Of a DNA stretch of 64,000 bases, positions 1-10,489 are shown piece by piece. The translations under genes and the position numbers were made by a program. Under the pieces are notes generated by a model. It was not told the DNA's origin, made no database searches, and saw only the letters and a program-made list of their open reading frames with translations. Location of the stretch: contig CP103027.1 in assembly GCA_024752435.1 (NCBI GenBank), positions 1,054,001 to 1,118,000 on the forward strand, given 5' to 3'. Source of the DNA: Allantophomopsis cytisporea. Lineage: Eukaryota; Ascomycota; Leotiomycetes; Phacidiales; Phacidiaceae. Each line of letters opens with the position of its first letter. Position 1 is the stretch's first letter.

Positions 1-337
1 ACTCTCGCTGCTGGCGCCCACTAATGCGACGGTTTCTGCCAGGTGTGAGCATTGCAGCACGACGTTGCGCAGCTTGGAGCATTGCAGCCCTTCCGTGAGG
101 CGTGCTGACGTTTGGTGGTCCATATCGCTGTCCAGCACCGGGCGTTCTGGCTTGTGGGAGAGGTGTGCGACGAATCGATCTTCGTATGGAAGGAGGCCCA
201 GCGCTCGATGCACGACGTATGGGAGTGATCGGTCTTGGGAGAACGTTGGCTAATTGATTGAGGGTCCTATGTGGTGTTGTAGGAAGCGTTGGATTCTCAT
301 TGAATTGGGAAGTTCGACTTAATTGACGCGCCGACAT
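1..337 (-). CDS. CENP-T-like kinetochore protein, N-terminal part (cut by window edge)
   Basis: An open frame runs from an ATG at 337 to the window edge, giving 112 codons with no stop. The product is rich in Arg, Pro, Thr and Ser, with repeated basic TP/RTP motifs (for example TPLPQARTPG) and a segment near residues 97–112 containing TPGRNRRISGRQQRES. I recognise this TPGRNRR-x-SG-x-QQRE signature as typical of the disordered N-terminus of fungal CENP-T, the inner-kinetochore histone-fold protein whose N-terminus recruits the Ndc80 complex. The histone-fold part would lie outside the window, so identity rests on a short motif. A competing frame from an ATG at 300 meets a stop after 16 codons. 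A different basic, disordered protein remains possible. Confidence 0.5.
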   Translation of the reverse strand, partial: MSARQLSRTSQFNENPTLPTTPHRTLNQLANVLPRPITPIRRASSAGPPSIRRSIRRTPLPQARTPGAGQRYGPPNVSTPHGRAAMLQAAQRRAAMLTPGRNRRISGRQQRE

Positions 338-1667
338 TATGCATTAAGAAGACTGATGAGAGATCAAATGTTATAACTGATGATAACCTGCAGAGGCAGA
401 TCGCGTGTAGGCGCGTTTGGACAAACACAAAAGGAAACTGCCGCAATCAGAGCCTCGGAAGCTCTGTTTATGGTCAGTGGTACCTAAGCTTTCTTAGCAG
501 GCTCAAAGATGGTCCGAGGGCGGTGAGGAGAATCCATGTCATTTTAGATAACGATAAGCAAATCCTCAGTCGCAAATTCCAAAATAACATATAACGCATC
601 GCGTAAATACGAACTTTACCTAGGTACATTAAGGTATGCAGCCTGGTTTGATTTTTGAAATCTATAACAAACTGTCTGTTCCAACCACAGTTTTGACTTC
701 ATTTGAGTACGCGGGACTGTGTTGGATGATAGTGGTCTGCAAAAACCACTTTTCGAGCATTCGAGGGTATCCCCAGACGCCAGTTCTACGCAAAATAAAT
801 CTTAGGAAGACAGAGAACGCCGTGAATCCTGGGAAAAGGCACGGAGCAAGAAGTTTACAGCTATGGAAGATAATGACATATATACTGCAGCTGGGATTAA
901 CAAGACGTCTTTGTAAAGACAGATAACCAATTGTTGTCCTAGGCAGCCTTAACGATGGAGAAGTTCGGGAGTAACGTGAGTTCTGTCGAGCTCGAGGACA
1001 AGTATGCCTAGTCAGCTCCCATTTGATTTACTACCTCTATATTACAAATGCATGTGTTTATGAGAGTTTAGCAAAGGCTATCACAGATGGCATTGCAACT
1101 TGATTCTTCAATACTGATCACGGTAAAGGGCGTGGCAGCGGCTAAAATTCTTGCTTACATTAGCATATGATTTTCAAATAACCCTAACTTGGTTCTTGAA
1201 ACGCAATCGATCTATGTATAATGGTCGTGTGTTAAAATTCAACCAGATACAATTCAAGTGTAGTGTCAAGTCTTCCTGCTCAAACTCTTATGTTGCTAGC
1301 AGCTTCTGACAACTTACGAACATTAATTGATGGGAAAGAGGTGAGACTGTGGGGAGTGGCAGTTTGCGCTGTATTTGCAGATGGCAGCTGGCTTTACTAA
1401 GATAGTCCATATCAAGTAGGAAGGCACTTGGCACATCTACGGGCTCTTACTATGTCTGAACCACGCAATGTCTGCAGTTCTACATTCTATCAAAAGATTA
1501 AGCAACCTGTTTTACAAATAGCCATTCGTCTCTTTCCCTTTTCACCGTAATTCCGGTTCCCTTTGGTATATCTGTTTGCCGCTTTTGGCAATATCAGAAG
1601 CCTTTTCTTGGAGGAATTCTCTAACACACTCGTTCTTCATGATATACTGTTCACTTCAAATCGAAAA
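338..1667. other. Intergenic region, no gene seen
   Basis: Spacer between the CENP-T-like start and the CFEM gene. It must hold the upstream regions of both. Short open frames are present (such as 636–926), but they lack family similarity, good splice context or coding-like composition. Confidence 0.5.
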
Positions 1668-2459
1668 ATGAGAGTTCACAGTCTAATCTTGGTTATTGGG
1701 TTAATGAGCTGTATTGGGAACGCCCACAACGAGGATATTACACAATCACCAGGTAAGTTAAGCATTCATATTCCGAGATCCCTCGTTAGATGCTGTTAAC
1801 ACTATCCATAGGGTGTGCCATCAGCTGCTGGGAGAACTCGAAGTATGTCAGTAAATGTGGTAATGAGTCCTCTTGCTTGTGTAAGGAACCTAATTTTCAA
1901 AACGTATGTCTACACTTGCTTTTGATATCAACCTCAGCCCCAATAGTAGACCCCCGCTTGGCAAGAAACTGATATCGAACAGGTCGTCTTTCAATGCCTC
2001 TATTCCCAATGCTCAACAACCCAATTCGGCCCAGCCCTCCACCACACGATCTCACAATGCACCTCAGATGGACATGACTTTCTCTCTATTCATCCGCCAT
2101 TGATCCGTCACGATGGCTTGCGTAAACGATCTGGTTTCGAGGCCGATCACCAAGCTGGATCGTCTATAATCTCTGGTTCCGTCACATACCCAACACAGAG
2201 TGCTGGCAATGGAGAAGGACCGACAACAGTTCACAGAGGCCCGTTCTTTACTCCGACATTTGGTCCAGAAGAAAGCAACACAGGTGTATGGCCATATGTT
2301 GCACCCATAAATACTGCAATACATACAGGTGCACCAAGTGCATTAGACGCTATCTCTACCACCAGCCCAGAGCTCTACACAGGGTTCGCGCCGTCACTCA
2401 CAATGAGCATTGGCTGCCCGATCATCGTTACGGTTACTGCAATAGTGCTTTCGATTTAG
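1668..2459 (+). CDS. GPI-anchored CFEM-domain protein (3 exons, 217 aa)
   Basis: Exons 1668–1752, 1812–1903 and 1983–2459 join in phase. Residues 1–19 form a signal peptide (hydrophobic LILVIGLMSCIG). Residues 28–85 carry a CFEM domain with eight cysteines at 30, 34, 44, 50, 52, 64, 69 and 85, including the C-x-C pair (CLC) and the C-x4-C pair. A Thr/Ser/Pro-rich stalk follows, then a hydrophobic tail (IIVTVTAIVLSI) that fits a GPI-attachment signal. CFEM proteins sit in the fungal wall or membrane, and some bind haem iron or act in host interaction. The acidic residue three positions before Cys50 is Glu47, where CFEM haem-binders commonly have Asp. Splice sites are gtaagt/atag and gtatgt/acag. 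The family call is firm; the role is not known. Confidence 0.82.
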
Positions 2460-3417
2460 CTGTCACTGCCGCAGAAGATGCAGCTTCACAGCTTCCACCT
2501 GGCTGTACTACTATACTTATCTTTCACTGTAAGGTTTTGAATGATGCTGATTCGTTGTCGAAGACTGATAGGGGGTGGGGGGCCACTCTCGAATGGGAGC
2601 CAGAGGAATTTTTCCAATCTTTTGTTATGGTTGCAGTGAGGGCAAGAGGGTATCTTTGTATACTGCATCATTAACACAACCATTTGTATGTTGGAGTTGG
2701 TAATGGACTTGATTGTCGAAATAGTCTAGTTTTAATAATTTGACAACGAATGGTATCACATTATTCCGTCGATAAACGACATATGGCTGTCTATGCTTGT
2801 GTTTAGGAAAAACTTATATACACACCAAGAGACTGAGGATTGGCTAAGGTCATTCGTTTTGGGATCTCATGAATAACATTAGAGTGAGTGAAAGGTTATG
2901 ATATAAATAAGGTGCCGTAGGGAGACCCTCATTTGAATTTGTTTCATTGATTTCGCCTTTTTTGGATCAACCAATAAAATTGAATGAAAGATCAATCATA
3001 GATTAGGAGAACCATAAACTCACTAATTTTGGGCCAATGAAATTGAAGGAGACATCGTGAAATCTAAGACGGTCATGGGTGGCTTCGGAGACAATTTGCG
3101 GCATCTTCATGTTTGATATGCTATAAAATGGATGACCTCAACAGAACAATGGCAAGAAGCAACACCTCCTCCAAATGACAAGTACGCTAGCAAAATTAAC
3201 ATTTGAAGTCTGGAACAAACATTCTGGTATCCTTCGTAATCTCGAATAATAGTCTTCCGTTGACCTCAATTCTATACTGTGACAATGCAACGAGATCCTC
3301 CCCCCTCCAGACTATCAAGGGCATCATTCATCCGAATCGCTATGTGACATAGTTTCCTCCTGTTTCTCCTTGCCCTCGCAAATTCCGCTCGACAAAATGG
3401 GTATCGAAAGTTGGCCT
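2460..3417. other. Intergenic region between convergent CFEM and RAC genes
   Basis: AT-rich spacer holding the 3' ends of two converging genes. I see no protein or RNA gene in it. Confidence 0.5.
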
Positions 3418-4293
3418 CTACAAGATAGTGCACTTGGACTTCTTGGTTTTGCTGGGCTGTGGGCGAGGGGAGAGCACCGCTCTACGCTTGGGGTCAGCTT
3501 TGTCATAAGTAAACAATATCCATGGGGTTTACCTGATGGCCTCGTCGAAAACGCTCTTCAAGTTTCTCTGAGTGAGTGCGGAACACTCGAGATACTTGTG
3601 TGCTTTGATAGTCTTTGCCGTAACAAGGGCTTGGTCGTACGATACTGGCTCCATCCTTTTCTGTCGCAGGCTCTCGAGGGTTGCAGGGTCTTCGCGGAGA
3701 TCGAGCTTCGTTCCAACCAGGATGATAGGAACATTCGGCGCGTGATGGTCGATTTCAGGAAACCACTTTGTAGAATGTCAGTGGCGCAGAAGGGAGAGTT
3801 GAACAAATCATCGTGCATACCTTGGCAGTTACGTTGTCGAAAGATGGCGGGCTGACGATGGAGAAGCAAATGAGGAAGACATCCGTTTGAGGGTAAGAAA
3901 GAGGACGGAGTCGGTCGTAATCCTCCTGTCCAGCAGTATCCCATAGACCGAGCGAAATTGGTTTGCCATCGACCATAACACTTGCAGAGTAGTTATCGAA
4001 TCTGCGCTCATTAGATAGGGACTACGACAATTGGAAAGCTTGAGAAACACCCACACAGTTGGAATGTATTCGCCAGGGAAGGCATTTGTCGTATAAGAGA
4101 TAAGCAGGCAAGTCTTGGTGCGAGTGTTAGCTCTACCCAAGTATACATCGCAGGAACATCCAACATACCTTTCCTACAGCACCATCACCTGTTACAACAC
4201 ACTGGAGGGGTATCAGCCGGTCTGTCTACTTTTTTTTTTTGGCATCAACGATGAGGGCCTGACCTTCAAAGATTGAGTTCCGGGAGCTGCCAT
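3418..4293 (-). CDS. RAC1: Rac-type Rho GTPase (6 exons, 199 aa)
   Basis: Exons on the minus strand: 4264–4293, 4169–4201, 4055–4113, 3821–4001, 3533–3765, 3418–3481. They total 200 codons. The product has the P-loop GDGAVGK (residues 15–21), switch I ending in YIPTVFDNY, switch II WDTAGQEDYDRLRP, the guanine-specificity motif GTKLD, ECSALTQRNLK, and a basic tail ending in the CAAX box CTIL (geranylgeranylation type). The Rac-specific stretch MVDGKPISLGLWDTAG separates it from Cdc42. Rac controls actin polarity, hyphal branching and NADPH-oxidase activation at the plasma membrane. The 5' flank is repeat-rich and shared with the divergent RhoGAP gene. All length and motif features match a functional protein. 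Confidence 0.93.
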
Positions 4294-4710
4294 CGTATAT
4301 GTTTGAAAGATGCTATTCGTGAAGTTGGTCGAGTCGCTGTATGTAGATCAATTAATGATGGTTGAGAGGACGAATGACGGAAGTGGTGATAGATGGAAGT
4401 TGAGAGGATGAAGAGCTGCATGAAGTCAGATCATCCGCGCAACGGAACAAGACATGTCCGGTATGGTAGACAGGAAATTCATGGCATAGTGGCGGATTGT
4501 ACCTTTTTCTGGGGTCTGATGGCAATGAGATCTGCGACACGTTTCGCAGGTTTCTCGAAGAGGAAGAGAGGTCGAAAGGTGAGAGAAGGGGGGGAGGGGG
4601 ACCGAGAGGCTCTGAGTGTCGGTTTCTGGTATGGCTGTGATGAAGGTTTTGGTGGTATTGATGGGTGGTAGTAGTTGTACTGTAAGTAGTAGTAGTGTGG
4701 TTGTTGGTAC

Positions 4711-4862
4711 CGAGGAGGAGGAGGAGGAGGATGGTTGGAGAGAGGGAGGCGGGATGAGGAGGAGGAGGAGTTTGGGGTGATGGTGGTTGGTAGTGGTAGT
4801 TGGTGGTGGTGGTGGAGGTGGTGGAAGTAAGTAGGTATGTAGGTAGTAGGTAGGTAGGTAGA
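4711..4862. repeat. Purine-rich simple repeats (GGA)n, (TGG)n, (GTAG)n
   Basis: Runs of gga (4711–4732), tgg (about 4801–4826) and gtag (about 4830–4862) lie about 0.4–0.6 kb upstream of the RAC start. They create a strand-asymmetric purine-rich block. Confidence 0.8.
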
Positions 4863-5547
4863 TAGGCAAGGTAGATGGGATGGATGGATAGAGTAGAGTA
4901 GAGTAAGGTAGAGTAAGGTAAAGAGAGAGTGTGTGTGTGGTGGTGTACAGTCAGTCAGTTTAAGAGGGTGGGCTTGTCTTGTGTGTGTGTGCGTGTGTGC
5001 TTTGGTACTTTTGGTGCTTTGGTGGTGCTTTGGTGTTTCTCGGGACTGGAGTTTGAACTAAGAGCAGAGAGGCGGCGTTATATTCTCGTATTGCTATTAC
5101 AGTGCTTCTAAAATCTCTTCTTCTTCTTGATCTTGTTCTTCTTGTTCCTTTTCTCCTTCTGTGATACGTCTTTATCCTAAGGGCCAGGGCGCTTCTCTTG
5201 AGGATAATATTTATTCTACGTGTACTGGTTGTACGTTTGACTCCGTAGAGGTTGAGGCGGCACTCTGATGCAGATCTGTAACAGGCTGGCTGGCCACTGG
5301 GATGGAACACGCGAGGAAAGGAAGCTTGGGAGGAGGAAGCACAGGACAGGGATGCAGAGGCGGTCTGTGATGAGTAGAAGAGGGACCTCAGACCTTTTGT
5401 GGCCAGAAGAGTGAAGCGATAGGGGTGCACAAGCACGACAATGACTAGATCAACAAAAAGTAAAGCAATTTCTTCTCCTTATGTGAATACAGATATAAAT
5501 ATGTAGGTGGCTAACAGAAGATTTGTGCTTGTTTGCTCTATCTCTGC

Positions 5548-5577
5548 TCACACACACACACACATATATATATATAT
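5548..5577. repeat. (CA)n/(TA)n microsatellite
   Basis: About eight CA units followed directly by about seven TA units. Confidence 0.85.
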
Positions 5578-6089
5578 GTGTACTAGCTATTCCACAGTCC
5601 TCATCATGCTGCCTGCGAATCGCGGATTAAAGGTGGAGAAGCAAGAGGAGGCATGAATGATGATGGATGAGGAGCGAGAGGGAGGAGGATAATCTCAGTT
5701 GGACGGAATACTTAAAAGGTAATGTCCCGTGGAATGGTCAATTCACCCAATTACCATGATATCGATTCTTATAACACATTAGTACGTAGCATAGCCATGT
5801 AAATAAAGGGATGAATTAAGAAGAGAAGGAAGAAGGAAAGAGAACAGATCAAAATGTATGAGGAAATTCGAAAAAAGGATAAATAAAAGGATGAAGAAAA
5901 GAAAAGAAAATGAGGGGTTCAATCAGTAGATAGATAATTAGATTGATTCTTCGAATATTCATTTATTTGACCTATGTTTTATCATATACGAGTTACTTAC
6001 CCACTCAGCTAGATATCTATCGATCTATATCTATCTCCTAGCACGTATTTGTTAAGTATGAAGGTATGTGCGTTCGGAAATGTTTATAC

Positions 6090-6116
6090 ATATATATATA
6101 TATATACACACACACA
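6090..6116. repeat. (TA)n/(CA)n microsatellite
   Basis: A TA run followed by a CA run, the reverse order of the tract at 5548–5577. Confidence 0.85.
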
Positions 6117-6760
6117 GTGTATATCTCTCTCTATGAATCCATTTATGATTGTAGGTAGGTAGATTATTCGGAAGATGCTGATATTGAATTCAAGAAAGAT
6201 AAGGTAAAGAAGTACTGATTATGCCCAAGACAATAATAATTAATACAGTACTTTACCGTGGCTAGATAGATACCTTCATTATTACCATATGTATCACCAT
6301 ATATTCATCCATCCATAACTGAGTATGCACACCTCCTCTATGTACTCCGTCCGTTTGCTCGTCACCCCCTTATCCCCCGTCCCCTGTCCAAAATGTTATC
6401 TTCCTCATTCTCATTATTATTGCTTGATGTTCGCTGCACCTCCGCAAAGAAAAGGAAAACAAAAAGTCAAAATCATAATCTGATCACATCAAGGGGAGTC
6501 ACGGACGCCGTTGTTCCACCCAAAACTACTACATTTGTACAAGTAGCATGTGTACGTATCCACCTACAGCCTGTAAAATGACGCGCTCCTCCTCACACTC
6601 TTTCTTTTCTTCATAGCTCCCTCGCTCAAGGTACGGAACGTTCCATACTCTCCCTATTGATCTGTGTGCTGCTGTATCTATTGTACCGTACGTATGGATA
6701 TCATCAAATGAATATCTTAGACATACAATCATACCATAAGAAGCTCGACTTATAATTATA

Positions 6761-6785
6761 TATGCTATGCTATGCTATGCTATGC
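6761..6785. repeat. (TATGC)5 minisatellite
   Basis: Five perfect tandem copies of the pentamer tatgc. Confidence 0.85.
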
Positions 6786-7689
6786 TCCGTAGCCAACAAG
6801 CTTATACATAAGTATATCTCAAGAGAGGCTGGTGGAGTGACAGTAAATAGCATAATCAGTACGTAGGAAACGAAAGTGGGTTAAAGATAGAAGAAGCATC
6901 GTCGGCAACGAAATCATTGTCATTGGCAGTTGGTGAGATATCAAGAGAACCTGATAACTTCAGAAGAGCAGATAAAAGAAGGAAAGTGATCGGAATAGCA
7001 TACGATTTGATAAGGAGCATGTGAAAGAATATCAGCTTCATGAACTGATTCGATCGGTTTTCATGGACAAACGCTGATATCAAGTAACTAGCATACCCGC
7101 CGTATTCAATTTACAAGATGAGTGGATATCCACTTCCTCAGATTACTACTGCCCTTCACTTCTCTTACCTACCTGCCAGTGCCTGCTTCACCTCACCCTA
7201 CCTACTTTGCGGGTTTGTATAACTCCATACTCTATGCTTTGCTACCGGTTGCTGTTATAGTCATTTTCACTACAATACTACTGCATATACAACATATCAG
7301 TCGTACGACTTCTACGCATACTGGTACTCTGGTGTTGCGTTTGTTCCTACGTTTCTTTCTCTTTCACTCTCACTCTGGTTCTGGTGCTCGTCCTCGCTTT
7401 GCTTGCCGCCTGCATTCGATTTGACCGTTACCCATCAAGGCGACCTGCCCTTGTGCCTGTCACCACCCTCCCCACCCCCCCGAAACCTGTACTACCTGGC
7501 TGCGCCATCCATACCTGCTTGACGCCACTCGTCGACTGCATTGTACCAATTGAACTCGTTTCAACATCAATTGCTCCTTCTACTGACCAGCATTCGCCAT
7601 CGTTGCGCGCGACTGTCATCGCAAAGTTCCGAAGTACTGACTACATCATACAACTGGTCTGTCACGAACCCATCTGCCTATCGGCAAAC

Positions 7690-10011
7690 ATGGACGATGA
7701 TAGAAAACCAGACAGGTTGCTCACAGAGCTCCCTCCTTCCCCAATACCAGATCACGTTGGACCAACGTCAACAGAAACGACTCCACAGGAGGATTCATCT
7801 GTGCCGGTAAACGGAAACGAGGCGACCCCAGCTCTCGATCCAAGCGCAAAGCAAGTTGACGAAGTTATACACTCAGATGTGAGCTGCTTCCGAAACCAGT
7901 TCGCGACCTCGCACTGACATCCCTCTAGATTGGCGTCACGACTCTTCTTAATCGCCTCAAACAAAGCATTGCTTCTGCGAAGGTGAGCTTTGCCGCGCAC
8001 GCATGCTTTAAAACACAAACTGACTATGCTCTAGGAATTCGCGCTGTTCCTCAAAAAGCGATCCACTTTGGAAGAGGAACATGCCACCGGTCTTCGAAAG
8101 CTATGCAAGAGTACTCATGACAATACTCGACGACCAGAACATCGCCAAGGTTCTTATGCCCGACAATATGACGAGGTCACAAGAATCCACGAACGAATGG
8201 CCGAGAATGGCGTCCAGTTCGCGTCTTCGCTCCATCAGATGCACGATGACCTGGTTGAGTTAGCTACAAACATGGAACGAGGCAGAAAGCAATGGAAGCA
8301 GACCGGCTTGACCGCTGAGCAGCGTGTAATAGATACGGAGAATCTTATGAGAAAGGCAAAGAGTAAGTATGATGCATTGGCGGAGGATTATGAGCGTACG
8401 AGAACTGGAGACCGGCAAGCCGGAAAGAAATTCGGTCTGAAAGGACCTAAATCTGCGGCACAACACGAAGAAGATCTTCTCCGGAAGGTGCAGGCTGCTG
8501 ATCAAGACTATGCTTCAAAAGTCCAGACAGCCCAAACTCAGCGCAAAGAGTTATTGGCTACAGCGAGGCCACAGGCCATCAAAGCGATTCAGGACCTCAT
8601 CCGAGAGTGTGATGCTGCGTTGACTTTACAGTTGCAAAAGTTTGCTTCCTTCAACGAGAAGCTTCTCCTTAGCAACGGCCTGATTATCAGCCCAATGAAT
8701 GGTCAGACTGGTGAGCCAGGCCAGCCGAGAAGCTTGCGTGAAGCTGTACATGCTATCAACAATGAGCAAGACTTCAAGAATTATATTACCAGCCAGATAT
8801 CAAAAGTACCACCGGTATTTGAAATCAAGTATGAGAGACATCCGACTTTACAACAAAACAACCCACCCCCGCCAATGCCTCAAAAGCAACCCGAAGCAAG
8901 CACAGGCTACATGAATCGTCCAACGCAGGGTCCTCCGCCGCAAGCTCCTGCTGTGCAATCTCCTCAAGCACAGGTCCCTCCTCCAATGCCAGTGAACATC
9001 CCTATACGTCAGCCATCTCCCCATGCTCAGAACTTTACCCAGCCGCCTCTTGCTTCACCACAACAGCATGAGCGAAGTCTCAGTCACGGCCCTGTACCCC
9101 AGCAATACAGCAGCGCTATGGGTAGCTTAGGTGCGTCCCATTACAATACGGGTTCTCTTGGTTCAAGTACTATGCTCAGCTCGGGCGGTGCGCCTCAGTT
9201 ATCTAGTCTGCCATTCCAGACTGAAAGAAGAGCACCATCGCCACAGCGAAGTTACAATCAGAGTGGACCAGCTCCAATTGTAGCTCACGCAGGAAATCTA
9301 CCACCTTTGAAGCCCGTGTTTGGACTCACGTTGGACGAACTATTCAAAAGAGATGGTTCGGCTGTGCCAATGCTTGTCTATCAGTCCATCCAGGCCGTCG
9401 ACCTCTATGGCTTGGAGGTGGAAGGTATTTATCGACTGTCGGGAACACGATCCCACATTGATAAACTCAGATCCATGTTTGACAACGGTATTTAATCCAA
9501 CTTCTGGCTAAATTTCCATTTACTAATTCGATCAGATGCCTCCCAGATTGATTTCCGTAACCCTGAAAACTTCTTTCATGATGTCAATAGTGTAGCTGGT
9601 CTCCTAAAGCAGTTCTTCCGTGAAATGCCAGACCCACTTCTAACATCGGAAAGCTATGCCGCATTCATTGAGGCAGCCAGTGAGTATTTTTCTATTTAAA
9701 TTGTGATACGATACTTAACATATATAGAACTTGACGACGATATAGTCCGCCGTGACTCCCTCCATGCTATCATCAACGGCTTGCCAGATCCAAACTATGC
9801 TACACTTCGCGCCCTGACACTACACTTGAATCGTGTAGTTGAGAATGCCGACCATAATCGCATGAACGCCTCCAATCTCGCCATCGTCTTCGGACCTACT
9901 CTGATGGGAGATGGAAAAGTCGGTGCCTCGAATTTCTCGGATTCTGGGTACCAGGTTAGAGTCATTGATACCATCTTGAACAATTGCTATCAGATTTTCG
10001 ACGATGATTGA
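7690..10011 (+). CDS. RGD1: F-BAR/RhoGAP protein, Rgd1-like (5 exons, 707 aa)
   Basis: Exons 7690–7878, 7929–7982, 8035–9487, 9536–9679, 9728–10011; 708 codons in total. The N-terminal half is an F-BAR (FCH) domain, starting near residue 64 with IGVTTLLNRLKQ and EFALFLKKRSTLEEEHA and continuing as coiled coil to about residue 340. A Pro/Gln/Ser-rich linker follows (about 345–500). The C-terminal RhoGAP domain starts near residue 508 (FGLTLDELFKRD), with the arginine finger Arg548 in EGIYRLSG and the conserved NASNLAIVFGPTL. This architecture matches yeast Rgd1, a GAP for Rho3/Rho4 that binds phosphoinositides at sites of polar growth. The frame stays open upstream to 7384, but I chose 7690 because the upstream part is pyrimidine-rich and UTR-like. 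Confidence 0.9.
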
Positions 10012-10489
10012 GGTACACAATAGTGGTAGTAGAGCAGTTCAGACAGAAGTGACGTGATAATAGGATATTAATAGAACCAGAGGGCATCTGAAGAACGTAG
10101 GCTTATAGGAAGTGAAGCATGAAGTTGGGAAGGGGTCGTTGGACGGGAAGGGTAATTGAAAGGACAGGCAAGAAGGGGACTTGGGGGATATCTAGATTTA
10201 CTGAATCACAATGCAATTTACTTCAAGACAGTCTTATTCTCAGCATGCTTGGTGTATGTGGTACTCATATATGTCTGTATCGATGTCTGAAACTGTACAT
10301 AGAAAATACTATCGCCGCTATTCAAACCTGGTATTCCAATCCGATTCAGACCCAACACCCCAATGCACCGCATACGCTAATTCCATGCAATATATATATA
10401 TATATATAAAACAAATCTGTGTCTTGTCCTAGGAAAAATCATACAAGCTCTTGAATCGAGCCGTCATATTGCTATTTTCCTCTAACTCT
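10012..10489. other. Short convergent spacer between RGD1 and MED12
   Basis: The 3' ends of the two convergent genes. A (TA)n run lies at about 10389–10408. No gene is visible. Confidence 0.5.

Larger units (their letters stand above)
4294..7689. other. 3.4-kb divergent spacer between RAC and RhoGAP genes
   Basis: Long shared upstream region with purine-rich tracts, simple repeats (listed separately) and a pyrimidine-rich stretch at about 7120–7680 just before the RhoGAP start, which probably includes its 5' UTR. Open frames here (4426–4869, 4960–5436, 6856–7083) are products of repeat composition, and I do not call them genes. Confidence 0.5.

Noticed and set aside
4426..4869. 147-codon minus-strand ORF rich in Pro, Thr and Ser
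   Set aside because: It is a translation of the GGA/TGG/GTAG simple repeats in the RAC upstream region, and no non-repeat part looks like protein.
4960..5436. 158-codon minus-strand ORF
   Set aside because: Low-complexity Ser/Arg composition from T/C-rich sequence, with no family resemblance.
7384..7689. In-frame upstream extension of the RhoGAP start
   Set aside because: The frame is open to 7384, but the sequence is pyrimidine-rich and UTR-like; the F-BAR domain begins well after 7690, so the shorter start is preferred. Not excluded.
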